A stretch of 64,000 nt of DNA, taken from positions 124,001 to 188,000 of the forward strand of contig QZDW01000002.1 of the NCBI GenBank assembly GCA_009917545.1. The letters run 5' to 3'. The translations under genes were made by a program, and so were the position numbers. Shown piece by piece: positions 32,859 to 40,880 of the stretch. Numbering within the stretch: the stretch's first letter is position 1; every line of letters begins with the position of its first letter. Source of the DNA: a bacterium 1XD42-76. GTDB taxonomy: Bacteria; Bacillota; Clostridia; Lachnospirales; Lachnospiraceae. The notes below the pieces were generated by a model. The model ran no database searches and was not told where the DNA came from. It saw nothing but the letters and a program-made list of their open reading frames with translations.

Positions 32859-34160
32859 TCAGCCAGTGATGGCCCTGATATGTGCAAGCGTTTCTTCATA
32901 GCTAAAGCTCTCGTTGATCTCCTGCTTCAAAAAGTCATTGATGCTGCCGATCTTGGTGACAGCTTCGTCGAGAGCAGGATTCGTCCCTCTCTTGTATGCC
33001 CCGATCGAAATCAAATCTGCGTTTTTATTGTATAATCCCAGAAGATTTCTCAAGCGGGACGCTGCCCTGTGGTGCTCCTCTGACACAATTTCCACCATAA
33101 GTCTCGAAATACTGGCTCCGATATCAATAGCCGGAAAATGGTTCTCATTGGCAAGCTGCCTGCTGAGTACGATATGCCCGTCCAGAATACCGCGCACAGT
33201 ATCGGAAATCGGTTCGTTCGTATCATCGCCTTCCACAAGTACTGTATATACTCCTGTAATTGAGCCATTGCCGAAATTCCCGCTGCGCTCTAAGAGTTTC
33301 GGAAATTCTGCATAAATCGAAGGTGTATATCCTCTGGCAATCGGGGGTTCGCCGATTGCCAGGCCGATCTCTCTCTGCGCCATTGCATAACGTGTAAGAG
33401 AATCCATCATCAAAAGTACATCATAGCCCTGATCCTTAAAATACTCTGCAATTGTCGTCGCAACCAAAGGGCATTTCATGCGCAGCATGGCGGGCTGGTC
33501 TGAGGTGGCTACCACAAGCACCGAGCGCTTCATACCTTCCTCACCGAGATCCTTTTCAATAAATTCCAGGACCTCACGCCCACGCTCCCCCACCAAGGCA
33601 ATCACGTTAATATCGGTCTTGACATTCTTGGCAATCATTCCCATCAGGGTGCTTTTTCCCACACCGGAACCAGCGAAAATACCGATTCTCTGGCCCTTGC
33701 CGATGGTGTTTAAGCCGTCGATGGCTTTTACTCCGAATTCCAGCTTTTCACGGATCGGCGGCCTTGTCAACGGATTGATATAAGGGCTGTTCACTGTATA
33801 ATATCTGGCAGCCTGAAATCCCTCGCCTCCGTCGATCGGTTCCCCCAAGGCGTTAATAATCCGCCCCCGCAAAAAATCCCCGACCGGTACCTTGAGCCGT
33901 CTGCGCGTATTACGCACAAAACTTCCCGACGCGATGCCGCTGGTAGCCTCATATGTCATAAGCTGGACCTTTCCATCCTTAAAACCCACGACCTCTGCCG
34001 GCATTTGACGGTTCTGCTCCTCGTTGTATATCATAACGATATCCCCGATGCTGGAACGTCCGCCGGAGGCCTCCATTGACATCCCGACCACATTTTCAAT
34101 TTTCCCAATATGGCTTATCGTCTCTGACTTTGCAATCAGTTGAGGAATCTTTTCAAACAT
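32859..34160 (-). CDS. fliI: Flagellar export ATPase FliI
   Basis: 433 residues, F1-beta-like ATPase that frees substrates from chaperones at the export gate. Walker A in IGIFAGSGVGKSTLMGMIA, Walker B region in YDVLLMMDSLTRYAMAQREI, and the catalytic segment GERGREVLEFIEKDLG are all intact. The N-terminal domain carries GRIINALGEPIDGG and the C-terminal domain has helices that contact FliJ. It follows fliH after about 45 bases. Confidence 0.97.
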   Translation of the reverse strand: MFEKIPQLIAKSETISHIGKIENVVGMSMEASGGRSSIGDIVMIYNEEQNRQMPAEVVGFKDGKVQLMTYEATSGIASGSFVRNTRRRLKVPVGDFLRGRIINALGEPIDGGEGFQAARYYTVNSPYINPLTRPPIREKLEFGVKAIDGLNTIGKGQRIGIFAGSGVGKSTLMGMIAKNVKTDINVIALVGERGREVLEFIEKDLGEEGMKRSVLVVATSDQPAMLRMKCPLVATTIAEYFKDQGYDVLLMMDSLTRYAMAQREIGLAIGEPPIARGYTPSIYAEFPKLLERSGNFGNGSITGVYTVLVEGDDTNEPISDTVRGILDGHIVLSRQLANENHFPAIDIGASISRLMVEIVSEEHHRAASRLRNLLGLYNKNADLISIGAYKRGTNPALDEAVTKIGSINDFLKQEINESFSYEETLAHIRAITG

Positions 34161-34205
34161 AAACGGCTCCTGTAAGGCAACGATCTATTTTTCTGAAGCA
34201 TTGCC

Positions 34206-35090
34206 TTATAATCTTACATTCTCCAGTATATCCTTGATGTTCTCAAGTTGTGTATTCACACTCACATCCACGATTTCCTCCGGCATCTCAATGATACAGC
34301 TCCCGGAGGTTTCTTTATCCATGACGATAAATTTGACATTATCCGATAATCGTGAAAGTTCATCAATGACATCCGCATCCGCTTCCATCATCATATCGTA
34401 ATCATATTTGTCGATATAAATCTTGACCCAAGCCGTTTTCTTAAGCTTCTCTGTAGCAGAAATAATCATCTGCTTGATTACCTCACCGCTGGATTTAAGG
34501 CTTACATGCACTACCTTTTCCGCAACCGCGACAGCGCAGTCCTTAAGCTCATCGAGATAGTCGCGAATACAGTTTTCCTTAGCCGTCTCAACCGACTGTA
34601 ATGCATTTTTTATATCGGTTCGAAAGGCAGCCAAGCTGTCTTCAAACTCCTGGCGGCATTCTATCTGCGCATTGGCACGCCCTTCCGCATAACCGGCTTC
34701 CCGACCTTCACGCAGTCCCTCTTCACGGGCTGTTGCAAGCTCTTCGCGGATCTGCTCTCTGGCCGCTTCCAGGATATCCTCTGCCTGCTGCCTCGCCTCT
34801 TCAAGCATTCGGGAAGCTTTTTCTTCCCATTCTCTCTTAAGAAGCTCCTCTTGGTTTGGCGCTCTCTCTACAGCAACTCCTTCTGGCGTCTCTTCCACAG
34901 ACGCCTCTCCGGCTGTAAGATGAAATTCACCTGTCTGTCTGCCGTCCCGGTCATAATGAGGAAAGGACGCCGCCTTCTGGACAGCATGGCTGCTAATCGT
35001 ATTCTCTGTCGGAGGGATATATTGTTCGATCAGATGACTCCCCGCCGCGTCGGGGCGCTTGAGCACCCGACTAGGCGATAATGCTGTCAT
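34206..35090 (-). CDS. fliH: Flagellar assembly protein FliH
   Basis: 294 residues. It anchors FliI to the C-ring and regulates its ATPase. The N-terminal third is variable; about residues 80-150 form a coiled coil rich in Glu/Ala (WEEKASRMLEEARQQAEDIL) with the Gly/Ala-spaced repeat AREEGLREGREAGYAEGRAN, followed by the V-type ATPase subunit E-like domain (DCAVAVAEKVVHVSLKSS). The start overlaps fliG by 20 bases. Confidence 0.92.
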   Translation of the reverse strand: MTALSPSRVLKRPDAAGSHLIEQYIPPTENTISSHAVQKAASFPHYDRDGRQTGEFHLTAGEASVEETPEGVAVERAPNQEELLKREWEEKASRMLEEARQQAEDILEAAREQIREELATAREEGLREGREAGYAEGRANAQIECRQEFEDSLAAFRTDIKNALQSVETAKENCIRDYLDELKDCAVAVAEKVVHVSLKSSGEVIKQMIISATEKLKKTAWVKIYIDKYDYDMMMEADADVIDELSRLSDNVKFIVMDKETSGSCIIEMPEEIVDVSVNTQLENIKDILENVRL

Positions 35091-36126
35091 CCTCTCCTCC
35101 CTTCTTGATGATTACTTCACCCTGCTCTTCCAACTTACGGATCACATTAACAATACGCTGCTGTGCTTCCTCTACGTCCTTGAGTCTTACATTGGTTGTA
35201 ATCTCCAGATCAGCGCGGACCGAATCTGCCATACGCTTGGACATATTGTTGAAGAATATGGTCTTCATCTCCTCGCTGGCACTCTTAAGCGCATATACGA
35301 TATCCTTGGTCTCGCAGTCCCTGACGAAACGCTGTACCGATCTGTCGTCCATATCGAGAATATTCTCGAATACAAACATCTTCTCGCGGATACTCTGCGA
35401 CAGCTCCGGGTTGCGTTTGTCGAGCTCTTCGAAAATCTTTCTCTCACTGCTGCGCTCCACATGGTTCATCATATCGGCAACATAATCAATGCCTCCAAGA
35501 CTCATGTTATCCTCGCTCGTAATGATGGTTGCGAATTTCCGCTTCATCTCTTCCTCAACGATGGCGATGGCATCCGGCGAAACACGGTCCATGCGGGCCA
35601 TACTTTCCACAGTCTGAATCCGCTTATCATCCGGCAGCTCCTCTAAAATCTGAGCCGCCTGCATGGGATCCATATAAGCCATAATCAACGCGATCACCTG
35701 TGGACGTTCGTTCTGCAAAAGGGAGAATAATGCTTTGGGATCCCCCTTCATAAAGAAATTGAACGGCTTTGACTGAAGCGTCTTGGAGACCTTTTCCAGA
35801 AGGTTCCTGGCTGTAGACTCACCGAACGCCTTTTCCAGAACGTTTCTGGCATAATCCAGACCACCGTCCGTCATCATCTTATGGGTAAGACACAGTTTAT
35901 AGAACTCATCGAGCGTTGTCTCAACCTGGCTGTTGCTGGTCTTTCCCAGCTTCGCCACTTCATATGTAAGCTCCTCAATATCTTCCTCACTGAGATATTT
36001 ATATATCTGAGAAGCGCGGTCAGCCCCAAGCGATACGACGACAAGCGCCGCTTTACTTCTGGCATCACTCAGCGGTTCTTCATTGCTTAGGCTGCTTTCG
36101 CCCAGCGGCATGGCTGTTTCTGCCAT
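35071..36126 (-). CDS. fliG: Flagellar motor switch protein FliG
   Basis: 351 residues. FliG couples stator torque to the rotor and binds FliF at its N-terminus. Motifs: SKAALVVVSLGADRASQIYK at the start, the EHPQ-like segment seen as NERPQVIALIMAYMDPMQAA in the middle, and the C-terminal charged helix with RNVQRFVRD-like residues (DDRSVQRFVRDCETKDIVYA) that faces MotA. It overlaps fliF by 47 bases at the start and fliH by 20 at the end. The GGAGGGGAG site before the ATG lies inside fliF. Confidence 0.96.
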   Translation of the reverse strand: MAETAMPLGESSLSNEEPLSDARSKAALVVVSLGADRASQIYKYLSEEDIEELTYEVAKLGKTSNSQVETTLDEFYKLCLTHKMMTDGGLDYARNVLEKAFGESTARNLLEKVSKTLQSKPFNFFMKGDPKALFSLLQNERPQVIALIMAYMDPMQAAQILEELPDDKRIQTVESMARMDRVSPDAIAIVEEEMKRKFATIITSEDNMSLGGIDYVADMMNHVERSSERKIFEELDKRNPELSQSIREKMFVFENILDMDDRSVQRFVRDCETKDIVYALKSASEEMKTIFFNNMSKRMADSVRADLEITTNVRLKDVEEAQQRIVNVIRKLEEQGEVIIKKGGEDDSIIA

Positions 36127-37831
36127 CTTCGCTCCCCTCCTCTCCTCTGAGCCAGCTCTGCACCAGCTTTGCAGCTATCTGCGGATTCTGGTCTACGAAA
36201 TCTCCGATATTTTGTTTCAGGCGCAGGCTGCGCTGCATACGGAGATTCAGAATTTCTTCGTTCTTGGAGAATTCATCGTCAATCTCCTGTAATCCAGGAG
36301 CACTCACCACTCCCTCACCATCCTCATCTGCCACAAGCTCGCCATCTTCATTCATCACAAGGCCCTCGCCCGGCATCTGGTCGCCATCAATAAATTCATC
36401 CCCAGCCAAAAGCTCTGCCGCACGTTTTCTCCGACGGCTTCTGATCATCAAAAGCAACAACAGAAGGAGAAGGAGAACCGCTCCTGCCCCGATCGCAATC
36501 AATACTGGAAGCGGGATTGATGTGACAAAAGCAACCACTCCGGAAACAGGTACTACTGGCGGCGGAACCACTTCTTCCTCCGGTCCCGGCGAGCGGATGA
36601 TCGTCACCTTTTCATTCACTGTATCGACTGGAACTCCCGCAGAGTTCGCCACCAGCCGCAGAAGATCCTCTATATCAACAGAATTATCATCACTGATAAT
36701 CACAACACCGATGGAAGTATCCTCGAGGACTCCCGGATCAATCTGGCGCTGTTCCTTTAACATATTATACAGCCATACCCGGGAAGCGGTGCTGTTAGAA
36801 TAACCTTCATTTACCTGTTCTGTACCATCTTCATTTGTATATCTGGGAGTGTCTGCATTTGCATCTGCTCCCACTAGTCCGCCTGCGCTCTGGTCTGCTG
36901 CCAGGCTGTCCTCATTGGTCAGATCTTCTGTCTGCAGAAGCCCTGTCTTATCCGTCTCATTGATTTTATCCGGCGTCGTGTACTGCGTACTTTCCTGAAT
37001 CAGGCGCTCCATATTGAGCTTTCCTTTTACGGACACAGCCACATTGCCCGTACCATAGAGTTGCTCCAGGACGCGCCTGACATTGGCCGCAATGTTGCTC
37101 TCCACAAGCGTTGTAAGGCTTGTAAGATCAGACGCACCTCCGGCTGTGCTTCCGGAATCACCACCCACCTCGAGCATCGTCGCCGAATCAAAGACAGATA
37201 CCGTCGTAAAATTCATCCCGCGCACGGAACACGAAATCAGGTTTTTAACCGCCTGAGCCTTTTCCGCTGTAAGCGTACTGCCGGTGTTCATCGTCACAAC
37301 CACAGACGCAGACGCAGTATTTCCCGAACTATCTCCGAGTACATACTGTTTATCTGTGGCTTCAACAATCGTCACTTTGGCATCTCTCACGCCTTCAAAC
37401 AGACGGATCGTAGCTCCCAGACGATCCTGAAGATCATAGAGAGTAATCTGCTTCTTGTCAGATTCCGTTGTCATCAGGCCCGTATGATCAAGATACATAT
37501 CATACGCAAAGCCATTCTTCGGATATCCCTGACTCAAAAGATTTGCCCTGGTCTGATCCGCCGAAGCTTCCGGAACCCGTATCGCTCCATTACTGCTGTT
37601 GTAGCGGTAATCAATTCCACTGTCCTGCAGAAGGCTCACCACTTGCTGCGCTTCTTCCTGGCTCAGGCCAGTAAACAGTGTGCTGTAATCTTTATTTTTC
37701 GTAAGATTTAATGCAAGAACCGCAATTAAAGTAATTACGAGCGTTCCCGCCGCAATTACTTTAATGATTTTCTGAGTTTTCTCCGGCAGGTTCTGCCAGT
37801 TTTCTTTCAAAGTCTGCACGATTTTATCCAA
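36080..37831 (-). CDS. fliF: Flagellar MS-ring protein FliF
   Basis: 583 residues. FliF forms the membrane MS ring. An N-terminal membrane helix (about 27-46), ring-building motifs (LFTGLSQEEAQQVVSLLQDS, then YLDHTGLMTTESDKKQITLY), a large outer domain to about residue 430, a second membrane helix (LPVLIAIGAGAVLLLLLLLL) and an acidic cytosolic tail ending in the FliG-binding helix (PQIAAKLVQSWLRGEEGSED). The start is TTG at 37831; a GTG four codons later is the alternative. The last 15 codons overlap fliG. Confidence 0.95.
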   Translation of the reverse strand: MDKIVQTLKENWQNLPEKTQKIIKVIAAGTLVITLIAVLALNLTKNKDYSTLFTGLSQEEAQQVVSLLQDSGIDYRYNSSNGAIRVPEASADQTRANLLSQGYPKNGFAYDMYLDHTGLMTTESDKKQITLYDLQDRLGATIRLFEGVRDAKVTIVEATDKQYVLGDSSGNTASASVVVTMNTGSTLTAEKAQAVKNLISCSVRGMNFTTVSVFDSATMLEVGGDSGSTAGGASDLTSLTTLVESNIAANVRRVLEQLYGTGNVAVSVKGKLNMERLIQESTQYTTPDKINETDKTGLLQTEDLTNEDSLAADQSAGGLVGADANADTPRYTNEDGTEQVNEGYSNSTASRVWLYNMLKEQRQIDPGVLEDTSIGVVIISDDNSVDIEDLLRLVANSAGVPVDTVNEKVTIIRSPGPEEEVVPPPVVPVSGVVAFVTSIPLPVLIAIGAGAVLLLLLLLLLMIRSRRRKRAAELLAGDEFIDGDQMPGEGLVMNEDGELVADEDGEGVVSAPGLQEIDDEFSKNEEILNLRMQRSLRLKQNIGDFVDQNPQIAAKLVQSWLRGEEGSEDGRNSHAAGRKQPKQ

Positions 37832-37848
37832 CCTTTTGTTTTAATATA

Positions 37849-38166
37849 TCAGACACTCATCTTAATCAATTCATTGTAGGACTCCAACGTCTTATTGCGC
37901 AGCGTAATCAGCACATCCACGCTCAGTCCCGCCTTAGCCTCCGCAATCGGAAGGCTGTGGACATCATCGAGCTGGCCTGTAGCCAGGAGATACTGTTTGT
38001 ACTCAACATCAGCCTGCGTCTCCCGCACCTGATCTACCGTATTTTTAAAGATATCTTTAAACAGAGAGGAACCTGCACTGGCAGCTATCGTACTCTGTGT
38101 CTCGTTTCCCATCTCACCGATCGGATCCCACAGCTTTATTGGTGTGATAAAGCCTGCTCCTTCCAT
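37849..38166 (-). CDS. fliE: Flagellar hook-basal body protein FliE
   Basis: 105 residues from ATG 38166; GGGAGG lies seven bases before it, while the Met two codons earlier abuts the site. FliE joins the MS ring to the rod. The C-terminal motif (SVDVLITLRNKTLESYNELIKM) is classical, and the central helix (SLFKDIFKNTVDQVRETQAD) fits. It directly follows flgB with 20 bases between; flgC, normally here, is missing from this position. Confidence 0.93.
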   Translation of the reverse strand: MEGAGFITPIKLWDPIGEMGNETQSTIAASAGSSLFKDIFKNTVDQVRETQADVEYKQYLLATGQLDDVHSLPIAEAKAGLSVDVLITLRNKTLESYNELIKMSV

Positions 38167-38186
38167 AACCATGCCTCCCTTATTAA

Positions 38187-38579
38187 TTAAAATGCCTTAG
38201 CCACGCTCTTCAGACGTGTAAAATCGTTAGAAATGGAGGACAGCATATACTGATATTCGTAGGCAGTCCTTACGATCTCCACCTGTTCCTGGTCCATATC
38301 CACATTATTCCCGTCCAGTCTGCTGGATTCGTTCCACGTCGTATTCAGCCATGCATGGGAGGAGTTGATCGCCTCGGAAACTGCACGCTTGGGAGCCGTC
38401 TTCGCGCTGTTAGCTGCTGTCAGCTTCCTGTCCAGTTCTTCCTCAAAAGTTATGTACTGTGACTTAAATCCTGGCGTGTCTACATTGGCGACATTGTTCA
38501 TAGATACTGTCTGCCTGCTCCACAGGTAATCAAGAACCCGCTCCGATAATGCAACACCGTTACCGTAAATCGCTGCCAT
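38187..38579 (-). CDS. flgB: Flagellar basal-body rod protein FlgB
   Basis: 130 residues from ATG 38579 (MAAIYGNGVALSERVLDYLW); GAGAGG lies eight bases before it, while an in-frame ATG 66 bases earlier has no site. The N-terminal helix contains MNNVANVDTPGFKSQYITFE, the rod signature, and the C-terminal helix VRTAYEYQYMLSSISNDFTR completes the axial bundle. It is the first gene of the fla/che operon, read from the promoter at 38855-38883. Confidence 0.95.
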   Translation of the reverse strand: MAAIYGNGVALSERVLDYLWSRQTVSMNNVANVDTPGFKSQYITFEEELDRKLTAANSAKTAPKRAVSEAINSSHAWLNTTWNESSRLDGNNVDMDQEQVEIVRTAYEYQYMLSSISNDFTRLKSVAKAF

Positions 38580-38799
38580 ATCTATTCCTCTCTTTTTCAA
38601 TTCTTCTCTGTTTACTATTTTCCATGAAAAACGGCAGATTTGCAATAGTATAATTTATGGAAATTCACGCACCTTTATAAAGCCTTATCCTTCAAAGTAC
38701 AGTCTGCCTCCTTAAACAGGCATTGTGCTGTGTCCAAATCACAATCCGTTTCTCATCCTGGACCTGTCCTAAAGCCATGTGAATCTATAAAAACAACAC

Positions 38800-38837
38800 G
38801 GAGAGCATATACTACAAAATGAGATAGAATACTCTCC
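38800..38837 (-). promoter_or_regulatory. Possible attenuator hairpin in the flgB leader
   Basis: On - the leader reads GGAGAGTAT, a loop, ATATGCTCTCC, then GTGTTGTTTTTATAG. The stem is about nine base pairs (one G-U) and a T-rich stretch follows, so it could stop some transcripts early. It starts about 10 bases after the likely transcription start. No metabolite-binding motif is recognised. Confidence 0.35.
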
Positions 38838-38854
38838 TTTTATAATTAAGTTAT

Positions 38855-38883
38855 ATTATGCCTCATTATTTTTCACCTGTCAA
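38855..38883 (-). promoter_or_regulatory. Sigma-A promoter of the fla/che operon
   Basis: On -: TTGACA (38883-38878), 17 bases, CATAAT (38860-38855). This is a near-consensus housekeeping promoter, giving a leader of about 270 bases to flgB. The 555-base gap (38580-39134) has no other gene I can support. It indicates that early flagellar genes use sigma-A here rather than sigma-28. Confidence 0.75.
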
Positions 38884-39134
38884 CTGATTCCCTGATTTTT
38901 TTATCAGATATTTAAAATATCTTTGTACGTTTTTAACACGGCAGAAGCTTTTGCCTGCATTTGTCCGATCCTTGCCGTAAAAGACATTTTACTGCTTTTT
39001 TGACATGTAAAAGCTGGTTTTTGACGCCATTTCGTTCGATTGTATGCGCTCATTATAAAAAAAATCATTTTTTCTCAGGAAATAAATACTGGCGGAGAGA
39101 TTCCCCGCCAGCCCTGTCTCTGACTGTCAATGTA

Positions 39135-40025
39135 TCAGACAAGCATATTCAGCATGGATACTGCGTAGTAGTTGGTAAGATTATAAGCTCCGCTTCTTGC
39201 AAAACCTGCAAACTGCAGGAAGGAATCTGACATTGTGGAGCCGGACTTCAAATAAGAGCCCGTAGTGCTCGCGCCGTCAGAGCTTCCCGTATGGTTTGTC
39301 TTCGTACCAGACTCATCCGATGTACTGCCGACGATCTTATTGACCGGGGAATCGAGAATCGACGTCGCCTTATTACCTACGCGGTCGGCGATGCCGAACT
39401 GGCCGCCCAGAAGATTCTTCACTTCTTCAGGATCTTTCTCCAAGGCTTCCTTCAGCTTATCTTCGTCCACCTGAAGCATTCCTTTGGAATCAACCTTCAT
39501 GCCAAGTACCTTTAATCCCTGTTCCGTCGGAATCGCTCTCTTGAAAGCAGCAAGCTGTTCGGATATTCCGGAACCTCTGTTGGTGTTATTGGACAAATAG
39601 GACACTACGTCATTATACTTCTGCGCAAAATCTTTCACGGCCGCAACAATATCATCTGCTGCCTTATCCGCCTTGCTTACCGGCTTCGTCCCGTCCTCAT
39701 TTTCCGGAAGCTTTGTCGCGGCATCCTCTCGCAAAGCCGCTTCATACTTAGAAAAAAGATTGTCCTTGTTGCCGACCTGAAGCTTCGCTGCTGCTGCCTC
39801 CAGGTCTTCCAGTGCGGACTGATAACCCAGCAGGAACGTTGATGTACTGCTGTTCGAGCTGACATTCGAGCTGCTGCCTGTACTGGAACTGCTCTCTGTC
39901 TTGGAAGACGAACTGCTCTCAAGCTTCTCTGCGGCGCTCTCGGCATTCTTTCTCCAGGTCTCGCTGTCCAACATTGCGCTATAGCCATTATAGCTGTAGC
40001 CTGATGAAATTCCATTTACTCCCAT
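39135..40025 (-). CDS. Short FliD-C-domain protein (flagellar cap-like)
   Basis: 296 residues. About residues 105-235 look like the C-terminal domain of FliD: FAQKYNDVVSYLSNNTNRGS, LGMKVDSKGMLQVDEDKLKE, then ALEKDPEEVKNLLGGQFGIA. The FliD N-terminal domain and final coiled coil are missing; instead there is a Ser-rich N-terminus (residues 35-62, SSSSSKTESSSSTGSSSNVS) and a Ser/Gly/Thr-rich stretch near residue 240. No signal peptide, so export through the flagellum is possible. It lies just upstream of the fla/che promoter, in the same direction, with GGAAAGGAG before the ATG. A possible ACCGATAT element is at 40120-40127. Function unknown. Confidence 0.65.
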   Translation of the reverse strand: MGVNGISSGYSYNGYSAMLDSETWRKNAESAAEKLESSSSSKTESSSSTGSSSNVSSNSSTSTFLLGYQSALEDLEAAAAKLQVGNKDNLFSKYEAALREDAATKLPENEDGTKPVSKADKAADDIVAAVKDFAQKYNDVVSYLSNNTNRGSGISEQLAAFKRAIPTEQGLKVLGMKVDSKGMLQVDEDKLKEALEKDPEEVKNLLGGQFGIADRVGNKATSILDSPVNKIVGSTSDESGTKTNHTGSSDGASTTGSYLKSGSTMSDSFLQFAGFARSGAYNLTNYYAVSMLNMLV

Positions 40026-40052
40026 AAATATCTCCTTTCCGGTAATCTATAC

Positions 40053-40274
40053 CTATTTATAAGGGGAACCCGTCTCTGCTCCAAAGCGGATCGTGATACC
40101 AGCCGGGATCTCATAATATATATCGGTATTTTCAGCCCAAATATAAGGTTTTCTTGGGAAATACTGGTACCCGATATTATCAGAAATAAGCATTCCTGCA
40201 CCATTGATTATCGGCTTCAAAAACAGCATGGTATACCTTCTGCCTGAGAAAAGCATAGAAGCGGCATCCATCAA
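40053..40274 (-). CDS. Short hypothetical ORF next to the broken protease
   Basis: 73 residues, starting where the protease remnant stops (TGATG), in another frame. It contains YYEIPAGITIRFGAETGSPY and matches no family I recognise. It may be leftover sequence of a larger gene rather than a real product. There is no convincing ribosome binding site apart from coupling. Confidence 0.25.
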   Translation of the reverse strand: MMDAASMLFSGRRYTMLFLKPIINGAGMLISDNIGYQYFPRKPYIWAENTDIYYEIPAGITIRFGAETGSPYK

Positions 40275-40678
40275 ACGCCGTCCCCCGAATCAATCACAGC
40301 CACTAATACCCCACGCCCTGTAAGGCCTTTGGGCCCGCTCTGCACCTGAGTCAGGCAGGAGGCCGATTTTGCCTGGTTGACCTCAAAAAACAGACGTTTT
40401 GGCTTTTCTGCGTATTGGATCCAGGGAAGCGCGATTACCTCATTCACCTGGTTCTCCGGAACGATTAAGATGGCAAAACCGTTCAACAGCCCGCGCATCT
40501 TTACATCAGGAAAAGACTCTTCCAGGGCTTCCCTGAGATCCCCAGCATATTTTACAATAATCTCCCATGTGCGTTGTGCGGCGTTATAGCCCACGTTCAG
40601 ATCCTTTGTACGCGCTCTCTCACTCTCGGGAGTATCCAGAGCCAGATTTAACAGATTTTCCGCCTTCTGATCTTCCAT
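40271..40678 (-). pseudogene. Remnant of a subtilisin-family (S8) peptidase
   Basis: 135 residues are left. The N-terminal domain of the Lachnospiraceae S8-type peptidase is readable (NAAQRTWEIIVKYAGDLREA, then NEVIALPWIQYAEKPKRLFF and SCLTQVQSGPKGLTGRGVLV) up to the catalytic Asp in AVIDSG, then the frame ends at once. The His and Ser of the triad, several hundred residues, are absent. An internal deletion or frameshift fits best. A ribosome binding site is present, so the fragment could still be made, but it cannot be an active protease. Confidence 0.7.
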
Positions 40679-40770
40679 CGTCCTGCATCCCTTATCTTAT
40701 CTTTTCTTCTCTTACCTTATTTATATACGAAAAGCCGCTGATGGCAGCTTTTCCTCAGCAGGACATGTAA

Positions 40771-40789
40771 AAAACCGGCTGCCGGTTTT
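40771..40789 (-). terminator. Hairpin terminator after the AEC transporter gene
   Basis: AAAACCGG and CCGGTTTT around a 3-base loop; T runs follow on both strands, so it can work in both directions. It lies about 90 bases after the stop of the AEC gene. A related weaker hairpin (40802-40830) follows it. Confidence 0.65.
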
Positions 40790-40880
40790 CTATGCATGAG
40801 ATAAAAAACCTGGCTGCCGGCCGTTTTCCTGACAAGCCGCACCTGAATTCTTCCAGTGACTGCTTTACAGGCTCCCGTTC

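Noticed and set aside
35059-35646. 195-codon open frame on + opposite fliG
   Set aside because: Shadow of the fliG gene, no support of its own.
37061-37711. 216-codon open frame on + opposite fliF
   Set aside because: Shadow of FliF; no ribosome binding site and no recognisable motif.
40120-40140. ACCGATAT on - before the FliD-like gene
   Set aside because: One mismatch in the -10 and no TAAA at 15 bases; kept only as a remark, not as a promoter.
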